Assembly (NCBI RefSeq): GCF_040802235.1
Contig: NC_133172.1
Location: 27,733,738-27,797,737 of the forward strand
DNA: 64,000 nt
Direction: 5' to 3'
Origin: Manis javanica
Taxonomy: Eukaryota; Chordata; Mammalia; Pholidota; Manidae
A model generated the notes under the pieces. The model was given only the letters and a program-made list of their open reading frames with translations. It had not been told where the DNA came from and ran no database searches. Shown here piece after piece: positions 1 through 12,304 of the stretch; the first letter of the stretch is position 1; the number at the start of each line of letters is the position of its first letter. The position numbers were made by a program, and so were the translations under genes.

Positions 1-1136
1 ACAAATTCTAGTGAAAAGAAAGATAATTAGGAGGTAAAAGAAAACCTAACTCAAAGAGATTTAAGATTTTACAAAACCCACAGAGGTTGATTTTAAGAAA
101 TAATCAAATAATCGGAGAAGTGATTATATGTTTAAAATATGATAGCTGAAATAAAATGTTCAAAAGAAGGGCTTAAGATAGAATAGAGGAAATCTCCAAA
201 AGCATAGGATAAAAACAAAGTGTAAAGGAGCAAATAAATGTCCAAATACCAATGCTCACTAAATGGAGTCTCAGGGGGAATAAAGAAAAGACTGGAGGAG
301 TGGGGGTGGGGAGACAAGAGGAATGAAAGAACTCCAGCCATTTCCCCATCTTTGCCTCAGTCATTCCCAGGACAGTCCTGATGGGAGCCCCCTGGACTTA
401 CCCTCCTGTCAAGACTGTGGGATGGTATATCCAGAAAGGGGAGTTGAGGGTGGCCAGAAAGTGACAAATCACTACACTTTCCTAGTGTGACCTGATGGCA
501 CCAAGGAAGCTAGGACCATAGCCTTTGCTCTTGTGAGTGCTTGCATTCTACAGGAAACTCATCTGAGTCATTGAGAGAAATGTTAAAATCAGGACAGTGT
601 GAGCAGAGCCCTGAGCTCACCACTAATGATTTGCCTCTGAGAAAACCTCAAGTCCACCCCTTTGGGTCTGGTTATTCAATTGCTTGAAATTGCACTCAAC
701 TCCCAATGATTCACCTCATGTTTCTCCATCTTGTTTACATGGACTTCATAAATGTTTCCAGTGCCTTGGTCTACAGTGTAGCAGGCAACTCTTGGGTAAG
801 TACCTGGTTAGTAAGCATTTCTGCCTTTTCCAGGAATGTCCCTAACATAGTCTACATCAGTAGATTCCCAGCAGTTGTGACTGTACTATGAGATTTTGGA
901 TTCCACGTAACGGGTCATGACTGAATGACCCAAGAATTCTCTGATAAGTCTGAAACAACTAGATCTTCCATCCTAGAAAGCTGAAAACTGATGTAGAAGT
1001 GACAGAGTTGAGAGATTGTTTTTAGGCTTCAACTTAGAGAGAAGGGCCATGAACTCCCATAAACTGAAAAGTATAGGGTTAAAAAAAAAACCATAAAGGC
1101 ACATGTGAGGAACTATAGATAAAAGGCTCAAAAGTG
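1..1136. other. Unrecognised non-coding stretch
   Basis: AT-rich sequence before the first L1. Only short chance reading frames are present on either strand, without splice or codon-use support. I recognise no repeat family here. Confidence 0.5.
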
Positions 1137-2007
1137 AGGTGGAGCCAAGATGGCAGCGTGAGTAGAGCAGCAGAAATCTCCTCCCCAAACCACATATATC
1201 TATGAAAATATAACAAATAGAACCCTTCCTAAAATAGAGACCAGAGGACACAGGACAAAATCCAGACCACATCCACACCTGCGAGAACCCAGCACCTCAC
1301 GAAGGGGGTAAGATACAAGCCCCGGCCTGGCGGGACCCGAGCGCCCCTTTCCCCAGCTCCCGCAGGATGAGAGGAGTCAGCAGGGAGGGAGAAGGAGACC
1401 AGGACTGCTGAACACCCAGCCCCAGCCATCCACACCAGACTGCAGACACAGTGCATGCATGGGGTCCTGGATACTAGGGAAACAGGGTGGCAGGACCAGT
1501 GAGCAGGTGCCTGAGGCCGACACCGGAGGACAAAGAAAATCGTACGTTTTTCTTTCTTTCTTTCATTTTTTATTATTTATTTAATTTTTTTGTTGTTGTT
1601 GTTGCTGTTGTTGTTTTGGCTTGGCGAGTGCTTTTTGGAAGTCTTAAAGGGGCAGGGCAGGACACTTAATCCAGAGGCAGGGAATCTGGGGATCTCTGGG
1701 CACTCTAACTCCCTGGGCAGTAGGGAGCACGGAGGCCCCTTACTGAGATAAATAACCTCCCGGACGCTCCCCCTCCAACGGGGCTCCAACATTTTGGAGC
1801 AGCGGCCACAGCCAGGCCACGCCCACAGCAAAAGCGGAGATACACTCCATAGCAGCCAGACAGGAAGCAGAAGCCCTGTCTGCGCACAGCTGCCCAGCAC
1901 AAGCCACTAGAGGTCGCTATTCTCCCAGGAGGAAGACCACAAACCAACAAGAAGGAAAGCTCTTCCAGCGGTCACTCATACCAGCTCTGCAAACTATCTC
2001 TATCACC
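1137..2007 (+). promoter_or_regulatory. 5' UTR / internal promoter of L1 A
   Basis: GC-rich leader upstream of ORF1, beginning with the YY1-like AAGATGGC. It holds a single copy of the unit built around GAGTGCTTTTTGGAAG (about 1627) that is tandemly expanded in L1 B. L1 5' UTRs carry an internal RNA polymerase II promoter; promoter activity of this copy is inferred only. Confidence 0.7.
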
Positions 2008-2780
2008 ATGAAAAGGCAAAACTACAGGCAGATAAAGATCACAGAGTCAACACCTGAGAAGGAGACAGACCTAATCAGTCTTACTGAAAAAGAATTCAAA
2101 ATAAAAATCATGAACATGCTGACGGAGATGCAGAGAAAAATGCAAGAGCAATGGGATGAAGTCTGGAGGGAGATCACAGATGTCAGGAAGGAGATCACAG
2201 AAGTGTAACAAACCCTGGAAGGATTTATAAGCAGAATGAATAAGATGCAAGAGGCCATTGAAGGAATAGAAACCAGAGAACAGGAACGTATAGAAGCTGA
2301 CATAGAGATAAAAGGATCTACAGGAATGAAACAATACTAAGAGAACTATGTGACCAATCTAAAAGGAACAACATCTGTATTATAGGGGTACCAGAAGAAG
2401 AATAAAGAGGAAAAGGGATAGAAAGAGTCTTTAAAGAAGTAATTGCTGAAAACTTATCCAAACTGGGGGAGGAAATAATCAAACAGACCACAGAAATACA
2501 CAGAATTCCAAACAGAAAGGATCCAAGGAGGACAACACTAAGACACATAATAATTAAAATGGCAAGGATCAAGGACAAGGAAAGAGTTTTAAAGGCAGCT
2601 AGAGGGGAAAAGGTCACCTATAAAGGAAAACCCATCAGGCTATCATCAGACTTCTCGACAGAAACCCTACAGGACAGAAGAGACTGGCATGATATATTTA
2701 ATACAATGAAACAGAAGGGCCGTGAACAAAGGATACTGTATCCACCACGACTATCATTTAAATATGATGGGAGGATTTAA
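2008..2780 (+). pseudogene. L1 A ORF1 (RNA-binding protein), broken
   Basis: Remnant of L1 ORF1, the trimeric RNA-binding chaperone of the L1 ribonucleoprotein. The ATG at 2008 opens a 66-residue N-terminal piece rich in charged heptads (coiled-coil region). It ends at a TAA at 2206-2208. Homology continues in other frames to 2780, where the C-terminal part (starting MARIKDKERVLKAARG, about 2559) matches the usual ORF1 C-terminal domain. Comparison with copy B shows point mutations and indels. No functional product is expected. Confidence 0.85.
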
Positions 2781-3055
2781 CATTTGCCAGACAAGCAAAA
2801 GCTGAGGGAATTTGCTTCCCACAAACCACCTCTACAGGGCATCTTACAGGGACTGCTCTAGGTGGGAGCACTCCTAAAAGAGCACAGAACAAAACACACA
2901 ACATATGAAGAATGGAGGAGGAGGAATAAGAAGGGAGAGAAGAAAAGAATCTCCAGACAGTGTATATAACACCTCAATAAGCAAGCTAAGTTAGGCAGTA
3001 AGACACTAAAAAGGCTAACCTTGAACCTTTGGTAACCAAGAATCTAAAGCGTGCA

Positions 3056-4411
3056 ATGGCAATAAGTACATATCTCTCAATAGTCACCCTAAATGTAAAT
3101 GGACTGAATGCACCAATCAAAAGACACAGAGTAATAGAATGGATAAAAAAGCAAGACCCATCTATATGCTGCTTACAAGAAACTCACCTCAAACCCAAAG
3201 ACATGCACAGACTAAAAGTCAAGGGATGGAAAAACATATTTCAGGCAAACAACAGCGAGAAGAAAGCAGGGGTTGCAGTACTAATATCAGACAAAATAGA
3301 CTTCAAAACAGAGAAAGTGACAAGAGATAAAGAGGGACACTACATAATGATAAACGGCTCAGTCCAACAAGAGGACATAACCATTCTAAATATATATGCA
3401 CCCAACATAGGAGCACCAGCATATGTGAAACAAATACTAACAGAACTAAAGAGGGAAATAGACTGCAATGCATTCATTTTAGGACTCTTCAACACACCAC
3501 TCACCCCAAAGGATAGATCCACCAAGCAGAAAATAAGTAAGGACACACAGGCACTGAACAACACCCTAGAACAGATGGACCTAATAGACATCTATAGAAC
3601 TCTACATCCAAAAGCAACAGGATATACATTCTTCTCAAGTGCACATGGAACATTCTCCAGAATAGATCACATACTAGCCCACAAAGAGAGCATCAGTAAA
3701 TTCCAAAATATTGAAATTCTACCAACCAATTTTTCAGACCACAAAGGTATAAAACTACAAATAAATTCTACAAAGAAAACAAAAAGGCTCACAGACACAT
3801 GGAGGCTTAACAACATGCTTCTAAATAATCAATGGATCAATGAACAAATCATAATAGAGATCAAGGAATATATAGAAACAAATGACAACAACAATACAAA
3901 GCTCCAACTTCTGTGGGACTCAGTGAAAACAGTTTTAAGAGGAAAGTATATAGCGATCCAGGCACACTTGAAGAAGGAAGAACAATCCCAAATGAATAGT
4001 CTAACATCACAATTATTGAAAGTGGAAAAAGAAGAACAAATGAGGCCTAAAGTCAGCAGAAGGAGGGACATAATAAAGATCAAAGAAGAAATAAACAAAA
4101 TTGAGAATAAAACAATAGCAAAAATCAATGAAACCAAGAGCTGGTTCTTTGAGAAAATAAACCAAATAGATAAGATAAGCCTCTAGCCAAACTTATTAAG
4201 AGAAAAAGAGAATCAACACAAATCAACAGAATCAGAAATGAGAATGGAATAATCATGACAGGCTCCAAGGAAATACAAAGAATTATTAAAGACTACTATG
4301 AAAACCTTTATGCCACCAAGATGGAAAACCTAGAATAAATGGACAACTTCCTAGAAAAATACAACATCCCAAGACTGACCAAGGAATAAACTCAAAAGTT
4401 AAACAAACCAA
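3056..4411 (+). pseudogene. L1 A ORF2, endonuclease part only
   Basis: N-terminal part of L1 ORF2. The ATG at 3056 starts MAISTYLSIVTLNVNGLNAP. The apurinic-like endonuclease domain is recognisable by VNGLN, LQETHL, RIDHIL and SDHKG. The normally invariant GDFN motif reads GLFN (CTC at 3485-3487), replacing a catalytic Asp by Leu. The frame is open to 4186, where an indel shifts it; homology runs to about 4411 and stops before the reverse transcriptase. The same Leu occurs in copy B but not in L1 C or D. It could not supply endonuclease or reverse transcriptase. Confidence 0.9.
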
Positions 4412-5611
4412 GGGTGGAGCCAGGATGGCGGCGTGAGTAGAGCAGTGGAAATCCCCTCCCAAAAACACATAGATCTATGAAAATATATCAAAGAAAACTC
4501 TTCCTAAAATAGAGAACAGAGGACACAGGACAACATCCAGACCATATTCACACCTGCAAGAACCCAGCGCCTTGTGAAGGGGGTAAGATACATGCCCCGG
4601 CCTGGCAGGACCCGAGCGCCCCTCCTACGGGCTACCGGCGGGTGGAAAGAAACAGGAGCAGTTTTTTTTTGGCGAGTGCTTTTTGGAAGCCTTAAAGGGA
4701 CAAGGACCCTGGTGCTAGGGAGGCAGGGCAGCAGGACCAGTGAGCGGGTGCCTGGGACTGGCGCCTGAAGACAAAGAATATCGCGCATTTTGACCTCTTT
4801 TTTTTTTTTTTTTTTGGCGAGTGCTTTTTGGAAGCCTTAAAGGGACAGGGACCCAGATGCCAGGGAGGCAGGGTGCTGGGACCGGTGGGCGGGTGCCTGA
4901 GACCAGCGCCTGAGGACGGAGAAAATCGAGCGTTGTTCCCCTTTTTTATTTCTTTTTGGCGAGTGCTTTTTGGAAGCCTTAATGGGACAGGGACCCCAAT
5001 ACCAGCAAAACAGGGCAGCAACACTGGTGAGCGGGTGCCTGAGACTGGCGCCTGGGGACAAAGAAAATCGTACGTTATTCCCAATACGAGGGAGGCAGGG
5101 CGGCGGGACTGATGGGTGGGGGCCTGGGGCCAGCGCCTGAGGACAAAGAAAATCATACGGTTTTTTTCCTTTTTCCTTTTTTTTTTTTTCCCCTCATTTG
5201 TTGTTCCTGTTGTTGTTTTGGTTTGAAGAGTGCTTTTTGGAAGTCTTAAAGGGGCAAGACAGGACCCTTAGACCAGAGGCAGGGAATCTGGGGATCTCTG
5301 GGCACTCTAAACCCCTGGGCAACAGGGAGCACAGAGGCCCCCTACGGAGATAAATAGCCTCCCGGCCGCTCCCCCTCCAATGGGGCTCCACCATTTTGGA
5401 GGAGCAGACCCAGCCATGCCACACCCACAGCAACAGCGGAGATAAACTCCATAACAAACAGGCAGGTAGCAGAAGCCCTTTCTGTGCACAACTGTGAAGC
5501 ATAAGCCACTAGAGGTCGCTATTCTCCCAGGAGAGGAAGGCTACAAACCAACAAGAAGGGAACCTCTTCCAGCGGTCACTCGTAACAGCTCTGCAAACTA
5601 TCTCTATCATC
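4412..5611 (+). promoter_or_regulatory. L1 B 5' UTR with expanded tandem units
   Basis: Leader carrying the YY1-like AGGATGGC near its start, then tandem units headed by GGCGAGTGCTTTTTGGAAG at 4671, 4816 and 4958, a partial unit from about 5081, and a last diverged unit at 5225. Spacing is about 142-145 bases. Each unit contains a T-rich run followed by a GC-rich stretch. L1 A has one unit. This resembles the monomer arrangement of rodent L1 promoters, but the units are unrelated by eye. A promoter role is inferred. Confidence 0.75.
4671..5245 (+). repeat. About 143-bp tandem repeat, 4-5 units
   Basis: Direct repeats inside the L1 B 5' UTR. Unit heads are at 4671, 4816, 4958 and 5225, with a unit lacking its head from about 5081. 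Poly-T runs of variable length separate units, a likely source of slippage or unequal exchange. Confidence 0.85.
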
Positions 5612-6387
5612 ATGAAAAGGCAAAAATACAGGCAGACAAAGATCACAGAGACAACACCTGAGAAGAAGACAGACCTAACCAGTCCTCCGGAAAAAGAATT
5701 CAAAATAAAAATCATGAACATGCTGACAAAGATGCAGAGAAAAATGCAAGAGCAATGGGATGAAGTCCGGAGGGAGATCACAGATGTCAGAAGGAGATCA
5801 CAGAAGTGAAACAATCCCTGGAAGGATTTATAAGCAGAATGGATAAGATGAAAGAGGCCATTGAAGGAATAGAAACCAGAGAACAGGAACGTATAGAAGC
5901 TGACATAGAGAGAGATAAAAGGATCTCCAGGAATGAAACAACACTAAGAGAACAATGTGACCAAGCCAAAAGGAATGATATTCGTATTATAGGGGTACCA
6001 GAAGAAGAAGAAAGAGGAAAAGGGATAGAAAGTCTCCTTGAAGAAATAATTGCTGAAAACTTCGCCAAATTGGGGGAGGAAATAATTGAACAGACCACGG
6101 AATTACACAGGATCCCCAACAGAAAGGATCCAAGGAGAACAACACCAAGACACATAATAATTAAAATGGCAAGGATCAAGCACAAGGAAAGAGTTTTAAA
6201 GGCAGCTAGAGAGAAAAAGGTCACCTATAAAGGAAAACCCATCAGGCTAACATCAGACTTCTCAATAGAAACCCTACAGGCCAGAAGAGAATGGAATGAT
6301 ATATTTAATACAATGAAACAGAAGGGCCTTGAACCAAGGATACTGTATCCAGCACGAGTATCTTTTAAATATGATGGCGGGACTTAA
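5612..6387 (+). pseudogene. L1 B ORF1, one frameshift
   Basis: Near-complete ORF1 for the L1 RNA-binding protein. The ATG at 5612 starts MKRQKYRQTKITETTPEKK. The first 65 codons are in one frame. A one-base loss near 5790-5800, relative to copy A, shifts to a second frame open from 5806 to the TAA ending at 6387. The N-terminal region is charged and coiled-coil-like. The middle has REQCDQAKRNDIRIIGVPEE (RRM region), and the C-terminal domain ends near FEYDGG-like residues. About 250 residues in all, shorter than human ORF1 (338). Confidence 0.88.
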
Positions 6388-6663
6388 CAAATCCCAGACA
6401 AGCAAAACCTGAGGAAATTTGCTTCCCACAAACCACCTCTACAGGGCATCCTACAGGGACAGCTCTAGATGGGAGCACTCCTAAAAAGAGCACAGAACAA
6501 AACACACAACATATGAAGAATGGAGGAGGAGGAATAAGAAGGGAGAGAAGAAAAGAATCTCCAGACAGTGTATATAACAGCTCAATAAGCGAGCTAAGTT
6601 AGGCAGTAAGATACTAAAGAAGCTAACCTTGAACCTTTGGTAACCACGAATCTAACGCGTGCA

Positions 6664-9600
6664 ATGGCAATAAGTACATATCTCTCAATAGTCACCCTAA
6701 ATGTAAATGGACTGAATGCACCAATCAAAAGACACAGAGTACCAGAATGGATAAAAAAGCAAGACCCATCTATATGCTGCTTACAAGAAACTCACCTTAA
6801 ACCCAAAGACAAGCATAGACTAAAAGTCAAGGGATGGAAAAACGTATTTCAAGCAAACAACAGTGAGAAGAAAGCAGGGGTTGCAGTACTAATATCAGAC
6901 AAAATAGACTTCAAAACAAAGAAAGTAGCAAGAGAAAAAGAAGGACACTACATAATGATAAAGGGCTCAGTCCAACAAGAGGATATAACCATTCTAAATA
7001 TATATGCACCCAATACAGGAGCACCAGCATATGTGAAGCAAATACTAACAGAACTAAAGAGGGAAATAGACTGCAATGCATTCATTTTAGGACTCTTCAA
7101 CACACCACTCACCCCAAAGGATCCACCGAGCAGAAAATAAGTAAGGACACACAGGCACTGAACAACACCCTAGAACAGATGGACCTAATAGACATCTATA
7201 GAACTCTACATCCAAAAGCAACAGGATATACATTCTTCTCAAGTGCACATGGAACATTCTCCAGAATAGACCACATACTAGCTCACAAAAAGAGCCTCAG
7301 TAAATTCCAAAATATTGAAATTCTACCAACCAATTTTTCAGACCACAAAGGTATAAAACTACAAATAAATTCTACAAAGAAAACAAAAAGGCTCACAGAC
7401 ACATGGAGGCTTAACAACATGCTTCTAAATAATCAATGGATCAACAAACAAATCAAAATAAAGATCAAGGAATATATAGAAACAAATGACAACAAGAACA
7501 CTAAGCCCCAACTTCTGTGGGATGCAGCGAAAGCAGTCTTAAGAGGAAAGTATATAGCAATCCAGGCACACTTGAAGAAGGAAGAACAATCCCAAATGAA
7601 TAGTCTAACATCACAATTATCGAACCTGGAAAAAGAAGAACAAATGAGGCCTAAAGTCAGCAGAAGGAGGGACATAATAAAGATCAGAGAAGAAATAAAC
7701 AAAATTGAGAAGAATAAAACAATAGCAAAAATCAACGAAACCAAGAGCGGGTTCTTTGAGAAAATAAACAAAATAGATAAGCCTCTAGCCAAACTTATTA
7801 AGAGAAAAAGAGAATCAACACAAATCAACAGAATCAGAAATGAGAATGGAAAAATCACGACAGACTCCACAGAAATACAAAGAATTATTAAAGACTACTA
7901 TGAAAACCTATATGCCAACAAGCTGGAAAACCTAGAAGAAATGGACAACTTCCTAGAAAAATACAACCTCCCAAGACTGACCAAGGAAGAAACACAAAAG
8001 TTAAACAAACCAATTACGAGCAAAGAAATTGAAACGGTAATCAAAAACCTACCCAAGAACAAAACCCCGGGGCCGGACGGATTTACCTCGGAATTTTATC
8101 AGACACACAGAGAAGACATAATACCCATACTCCTTAAAGTGTTCCAAAAAATAGAAGAAGAGGGAATACTCCCAAACTCATTCTATGAAGCCAACATCAC
8201 ACTAATACCAAAACCGGGCAAAGACCCCACCAAAAAAGAAAATTACAGACCAATATCCGTGATGAATGTAGATGCAAAAATACTCAATAAAATATTAGCA
8301 AACAGAATTCAACAGTATATCAAAAGGATCATATACCATGACCAAGTGGGATTCATCCCAGGGATGCAAGGACAGTACAACATTCGAAAATCCATCAACA
8401 TCATCCACCACATCAACAAAAAGAAAGACAAAAACCACATGATCATCTCCATAGATGCTGAAAAAGCATTTGACAAAATTCAACATCCATTCATGATAAA
8501 AACTCTCAGCAAAATGGGAATAGAGGGCAAGTACCTCAACATAATAAAGGCCATATGTGACAAACCCACAGCCAGCATTATACTGAACAGCGAAAAGCTG
8601 AAAGCATTTCCTCTGAGATCGGGAACAAGACAGGGATGCCCACTCTCCCCACTGTTATTTAACGTAGTACTGGAGGTCCTAGCCGTGGCAATCAGACAAA
8701 ACAAAGAAATACAAGGAATCCAGACTGGTAAAGAAGAAGTTAAACTGTCACTATTTGCAGATGATATGATACTGTACATAAAAAACCCTAAAGACTCCAC
8801 TCCAAAACTATTAGAACTGATATCGGAGTACAGCAAAGTTGCAGGATACAAAATTAACACACAGAAATCTGTAGCTTTCCTATACACTAATAATGAATCA
8901 ATAGAAAGAGAAATCAGGAAAACAATTCCATTCACCATTGCATCAAAAAGAATAAAATACCTAGGAATAAACCTAACCAAGGAAGTGAAAGACTTATACT
9001 CTGAAAACTACAAGTCACTCTTAAGAGAAATTAAAGGGGACACTAATAAATGGAAACTCATCCGATGCTCATGGCTAGGAAGAATTAATATCGTCAAAAT
9101 GGCCATCCTCCTCAAAGCAATATAAAGATTTGATGCAATCCCTCTCAAATTACCTGCAACATTCTTCAATGAATTGGAACAAATAATTCAAAAATTCATA
9201 TGGAAACACCAAAGACCCCGAATAGCCAAAGCAATCCTGAAAAAGAAGATTAAATTAGGGGGGATCTCACTCCCCAACTTCAAGCTCTACTACAAAGCCG
9301 TAGTAATCAAGACAATTTGGTACTGGCACAAGAACAGAGCCACAGACCAGTGGAACAGATTAGACACACCAGACATTAACCCAAACATATATGGTCAATT
9401 AATATTTGATAAAGGAGCCATGGACATACAATGGTGAAATGACAGTCTCTTCAACAGATGGTACTGGCATAACTGGACAGCTACATGTAGGAGAATGAAA
9501 CTGGACCATTGTCTAACCCCATACACAAAAGTAAATTCAAAATGGATCAAAGACCTGAATGAAAGTCATGAAACCATAAAACTCTTAGAAAAAAACATAG

Positions 9601-10474
9601 GGAAAAACCTTTTAGACATTAACATGAGTGACCTCTTCATGAACGTATCTCCCCAGGCAAGGAAAACAACAGCAAAAATGAGCAAGTGGGACTATATTAA
9701 GCTGAAAAGCATCTGTACAACAAAAGACACCATCAATAGAACAAAAAGGAACCCTACAGTATGGGAGAATATATTTGAAAATGACAGATCCGATAAAGGC
9801 TTGACGTCCAACATATATAAAGAGCTCACACACTTCAACAAACAAAAGCAAATAATCCAATTAAAAAATGGGCAGAGTAACTGAACAGACAGTTCTCTAA
9901 AAAAGAAATACAGATGGCCAACAGACACATGAAAAGATGCTCCACATCGCTAATTATCAGAGAAATGCAAATTAAAACTACAATGAGATATCACCTCACA
10001 CCAGTAAGGATGGCTGCCATCCAAAAGACAAACAACAACAAATGTTGGCAAGGCTGCGGAGAAAGGGGAACCCTCCTACACTGCTGGTGGGAATGCAAAT
10101 TAGTTCAACCATTGTGGAAAGCAGTATGGAGGTGCATCAAAATGCTCAAAACAGACCTACCATTTGACCCAGGAATTCCACTCCAAGGAATTTACCCTAA
10201 GAACGCAGCTATCAAGTTTGAGAAAGACAGATGCACCCCTATGTTTATCGCAGTACTATTTACAATAGCCAAGAATTGGAAGCAACCTAAATGTCCATCG
10301 GTAGATGAATGGATAAAGAAGATGTGGTACATATACACAATAGAATACTACTCAGCCATAAGAAGAGGGCAAATCCTACCATTTGCAGCAACAGGGATGG
10401 AGCTGGAGGGTATTATGCTCAGTGAAATAAGCCAAGTGGAGAAAGAGAAATACCAAATGATTTCACTCATCTGA
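6664..10474 (+). pseudogene. L1 B ORF2 (endonuclease-reverse transcriptase), broken
   Basis: Homology covers all of ORF2. The endonuclease starts at the ATG at 6664 and shows VNGLN, LQETHL, RIDHIL and SDHKG, but GLFN replaces GDFN (CTC at 7093-7095), removing a catalytic Asp. A 4-base deletion near 7121, relative to copy A, shifts the frame at 7140. A 648-codon stretch (7179-9125) then holds the reverse transcriptase, with [17 protein letters not shown] and the catalytic LFADDMILY (FADD at 8754-8765). Stops at 9123-9125 and 9435-9437 and another frameshift near 9880 follow. The C-terminal cysteine-rich part ends at the TGA at 10472-10474. Not functional as it stands. Confidence 0.93.
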
Positions 10475-10822
10475 GGAGTATAAGTACAAAGGGAAAAGTG
10501 AAGGAACAAAACAGCGGAATTACAGAACCCACAAATGGACTAACAGGTACCAAAGGGAGAGACTGGGGAAGATGGATGGGTAGGGAGAGATAAAGGGGGG
10601 GGGGGATAAGAAAGGGGTATTAAGATTAGCATGCATGGGGGGAGGGAGAAAGGGTAGGGCTGTACAACACAGAGAAGACAAGTAGTGATTCTACCACATT
10701 TTGCTATGCTGATGGACAGTGACTGTAAATTGGTTTATAGGGGGGACCTGGTATAGAGGAGAGCCTAGTAAACATAATATTCTTCATGTAAGTGCAGATT
10801 AAAGAGAACAAAAAAAAAAGAA
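10475..10822 (+). other. L1 B 3' UTR with G-rich tract
   Basis: 3' UTR after the ORF2 stop. It contains a G-rich purine stretch (about 10560-10670, including a run of 12 G) typical of mammalian L1 3' UTRs and able in principle to form a G-quadruplex, then an A-rich tail near 10808-10822. Confidence 0.8.
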
Positions 10823-11099
10823 AGAGAAGGGGGATTACTCCCTGATAGGATAAAACTAACTGTAAATCAACGATTAATGCATGCTTTAAATATCCTTAAT
10901 TTTGATCACTTACAGGGTGTCAGATGATCGGCTATGGAGGTATACTCTTCTGATAATATTCCTTTCTCTTAAAAACAAACAAACAAAAAAAACAGTTCCT
11001 GTGTGGTGACCTCCAGTGAGTCCTACACAATGGTATAAAGGGCATATCAAAGTGTGGGCAAAGGGTCTGTTTGTTTCTATGCAGAAGATCAAGGCCTAG
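10823..11099. other. Unassigned stretch between L1 B and ERV remnant
   Basis: No clear gene or repeat. It may be internal sequence of the ERV whose env follows, since no boundary is visible before the env homology, but I cannot show this. Confidence 0.3.
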
Positions 11100-11234
11100 C
11101 TTGGCTACCCAGAAAATGAACTAAGATATGATATGAGGAGGAGCTTCCAACATCAGCACTCTCTGGAAGAGTCATACCAGAAGATGATCATCAAAAAAAC
11201 CTCAACAAAGATCCAGGCAATGCTGCAGTTGTAG

Positions 11235-11683
11235 CTGCATCCATCCCACTGTCTCCTGGACTTGCCATTGGAATGAAGAAGGAGCTGTCTAAGCTGACCT
11301 GTGCATACAGTAAAACAACAAATTTGACTGGATCTATACTGTTGGAACTCAACCAAGAAAAATTAGAAGAGCAAGTTGTAGCGCTCCAAAATCTTACAAC
11401 TACAGATTATCTACTGTTAAAAGAACATATGGGATGTGAACAGTGCCCAGGAATGGGTTGTTTTAATTTGTCTGATTTCTTCCAGACTGTTCAAGAACAG
11501 TTGGACAATATCCATTATATCATAGACAAATTTTCACAAATGCCTAGGGTACCTAACTGGTTTTCTTGGCTTCACTGGAGACGGCTGGTAATTATAGATC
11601 TGCTTTGCTTATGTAACTGTATTCCTATTATATTAATATGCATGTGCAATTTAATTAGTAGTTTAAAACCTATACATGCTTAA
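11235..11683 (+). pseudogene. env: ERV env transmembrane-subunit remnant
   Basis: An open stretch ending at the TAA 11681-11683, with an internal ATG at 11273. The layout is that of a retroviral transmembrane subunit: a heptad-like helical region (LELNQEKLEEQVVALQN), a disulfide-loop motif (MGCEQCPGMGCFNLSD) resembling CX6CC with a Gly at the first Cys of the CC pair, a Trp-rich segment before the membrane (NWFSWLHWRR), one hydrophobic span with several Cys, and a short tail. The surface subunit and start are absent, so it is a fragment. Family assignment below 'retroviral Env TM' is not secure. Confidence 0.7.
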
Positions 11684-12304
11684 GTTACTCTACAAGAAGA
11701 TATGTCAAAGAAATAATCAATCTTCCCATGTTTTCTTCCATCTGCTACCTCTATAGCTTTTCTTCTTCCTTCCTAATTACAACCCTTAAATAGAATTCGT
11801 GCCTTATATCAAATTCACCGAGTGTCATAATTCCCCCAAGTGGTAAAGATACCTCAAGACAAATGCTGGGCATAGAAGCCACAGGGCATAAATCTGCAAA
11901 GAAGTAAAAAGCTAACCTTTTCAAACAATATGGCTTCTCTCTCACTTACAACTTTACGTCTCCCTGTGTGGCCCTGGAAGATGACTGGTTAGCCAGAGAC
12001 GGGTAAGATTCCTCAAGGGAGGAACAACCACAGTCGCAGGGGGGCCATCAGGTGAGAAATTGGGGATCAACAGTGGTGAGGCTTAGAACCTCACCCCCCT
12101 TGTTTTGAGAGAAATGTTCTGCATCCGTGGATGTTTTAATGCCCTTGTCTAGCTTGGATTAACACATAGTCTACAGGCACACACCTATCATCTACATTTG
12201 CTCTCTTACAACACTAAACTATGTTTTCTACCTTTATCTTGCATCTACCTACCACTTCAGCATTTTATTAAAAATAAAAATAATAATAATAATAAAGGGA
12301 GAAA

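Larger units (their letters stand above)
1137..4411 (+). mobile_element. L1 copy A, 3'-truncated in mid ORF2
   Basis: LINE-1 retrotransposon beginning with a full 5' UTR (YY1-like AAGATGGC at 1147-1154, close to the 5' end as in other mammalian L1s). ORF1 and the first part of ORF2 follow. The element stops abruptly at about 4411, inside the ORF2 stretch between endonuclease and reverse transcriptase, exactly where the 5' UTR of L1 copy B begins. It has no 3' UTR or poly(A). The missing 3' half is not found beyond copy B, so this is not a simple nested insertion. Both ORFs are broken. Sequence is very similar by eye to copy B. Confidence 0.93.
4412..10822 (+). mobile_element. L1 copy B, full length
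   Basis: Full-length L1 of about 6.4 kb: 5' UTR, ORF1, ORF2, G-rich 3' UTR and a short A-rich tail. It begins flush against the truncated copy A. No convincing target-site duplication is visible at its two ends. ORF1 has one frameshift, ORF2 two frameshifts plus stop codons, so it is not autonomous. It is among the younger-looking L1s in the window, since long ORF stretches survive. Confidence 0.95.

Noticed and set aside
706..891. 61-codon frame near the start of the window
   Set aside because: Short, no start context or homology, within AT-rich non-coding DNA.
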